This document shows, one piece after another, positions 63,584 through 64,000 of a stretch of 64,000 nt of DNA. This stretch comes from CAYRFF01 sp964436125 (GTDB taxonomy: Bacteria > Bacteroidota > Bacteroidia > Chitinophagales > Saprospiraceae), in the NCBI GenBank assembly GCA_964436125.1, contig CAYTBT010000005.1, forward strand, positions 42,976 through 106,975, in the 5' to 3' direction. The notes under the pieces are model-generated. The model was not told the origin of the DNA and searched no databases. It saw nothing but the letters and a program-made list of their open reading frames with translations. Within the stretch, counting starts at the first letter, position 1. Each line of letters begins with the position of its first letter. Both the position numbers and the translations under genes were made by a program.

Positions 63584-64000
63584 TTCATTCAGTCATGCTT
63601 GGCGAACAAGCTATCGCTGGTGAAGCTTCCAATTTTGCAAGCTCTAACGGTGCGGATATCATTCCACTGCTTTTGTTTCCTTAATCAGTTCATGAAGTTC
63701 CTCATGTAACTACTGAAAATAGTGCAAAGAGGACTCCTTCTACGGCAGACACGTGAAAGTCTTAAAATACAAAGCCATGGGTGGAATATTGAGTATATAA
63801 AATGTGAAGCCCTTGGTATTGAGTGAACATAAACTTCACTTGGCGAGATTATTGACCAAAATTTATGATTTATCTTGTGGAATTCTGCTAAACATATTCC
63901 ACACAACAAGTGGCATTAAATGAAGTCAAAACAGATTTGTTACTCGAGAAATACAAGACATTAATGGTTTAGATTTCTCTTCGGGACACCAAGAATTGAA

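Larger units (their letters stand above)
62956..64000. other. Non-coding right end with structured elements
   Basis: 1045 bases without a gene I can support. From 63358 it holds a run of hairpins: ATTCCG/CGGAAT (63358-63375), CAATGGTCG/CGACCATTG (63376-63398), and the branched element 63511-63583. A near-repeat AGCTATTCGCTGG (63457-63469) / AGCTATCGCTGG (63609-63620) flanks the branched element. GC content looks higher here than in other gaps. Confidence 0.55.

Noticed and set aside
63685..63909. 74-codon open frame on the minus strand at the right end
   Set aside because: No recognisable feature and no promoter box.
1..64000. CRISPR arrays, rRNA, tRNA, insertion sequences, phage genes
   Set aside because: Looked for regular direct repeats, tRNA T-arm signatures, transposase and integrase motifs; none seen.

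Overview
This window is chromosomal DNA from a member of the Bacteroidota, moderately AT-rich. Three things support that. There is a C-terminal type IX secretion (T9SS) sorting domain on a 1321-residue secreted protein. There is a carboxypeptidase-regulatory-like TonB-dependent receptor, together with DUF4270, DUF4290 and a TPR/transmembrane/HTH regulator. Several genes are preceded by the Bacteroidota -7 promoter box TAnnTTTG, and Shine-Dalgarno sequences are almost absent. The mevalonate enzyme diphosphomevalonate decarboxylase fits Flavobacteriia- or Saprospiria-like lineages, but I cannot name a genus. I saw no rRNA, tRNA, CRISPR array, phage or insertion sequence.

Layout. 1-4.8 kb: TonB-dependent receptor and a 2-hydroxyacid dehydrogenase (minus strand). 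5-10.7 kb: carB, then a TolC-type channel and a membrane-fusion protein. 11.4-14.4 kb: ddl, an msrB-like gene, msrA, a DUF2007 gene and a TonB-C-like protein. 14.7-17.9 kb: a GT-C-like membrane protein, an MlaE/MlaF lipid transporter pair and a small membrane protein. 18.2-24.9 kb: a complete tetR-tolC-adaptor-RND efflux operon with a palindromic operator. 25.1-30.1 kb: a 30-residue membrane peptide gene, AMP nucleosidase, an unknown gene overlapping rnr, and a methylthioribose-kinase-like protein. 30.6-35.4 kb: the cluster glycogen-synthase-like / DUF4270 / glmS / DUF4290. 35.8-43.6 kb: the TPR-HTH regulator, the modular T9SS protein, an SH3b-TM-NERD protein and a TauE/SafE permease. 44-49.2 kb: uvrB, then an ECF sigma / anti-sigma / outer-membrane-barrel gene set. 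49.7-59.5 kb: nadE, an avidin-family gene, a SWIM-SNF2 helicase, ettA and fumC. 59.6-63 kb: pth, a glycerophosphodiesterase, a small unknown gene and mvaD. The last 1 kb has no convincing gene but holds a strongly folded element.

Three signals stand out. (1) A 14-base motif, AGCTTNCGCAAATG, occurs fifteen times (fourteen sites keep all 12 fixed core bases, one lacks the first). It appears on both strands, inside genes and between them, and once as a closely spaced inverted pair. This is far more than chance and resembles the behaviour of DNA-uptake signals, though I know of no such signal for this phylum. (2) A secreted avidin/streptavidin-family protein at 51410-51829 keeps most biotin-contact positions and the disulfide pair of chicken avidin; the 14-base motif runs into its start codon. 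(3) A small transcription unit at 25.10-25.33 kb has a promoter, a 30-codon membrane peptide with almost no leader, and terminator hairpins.
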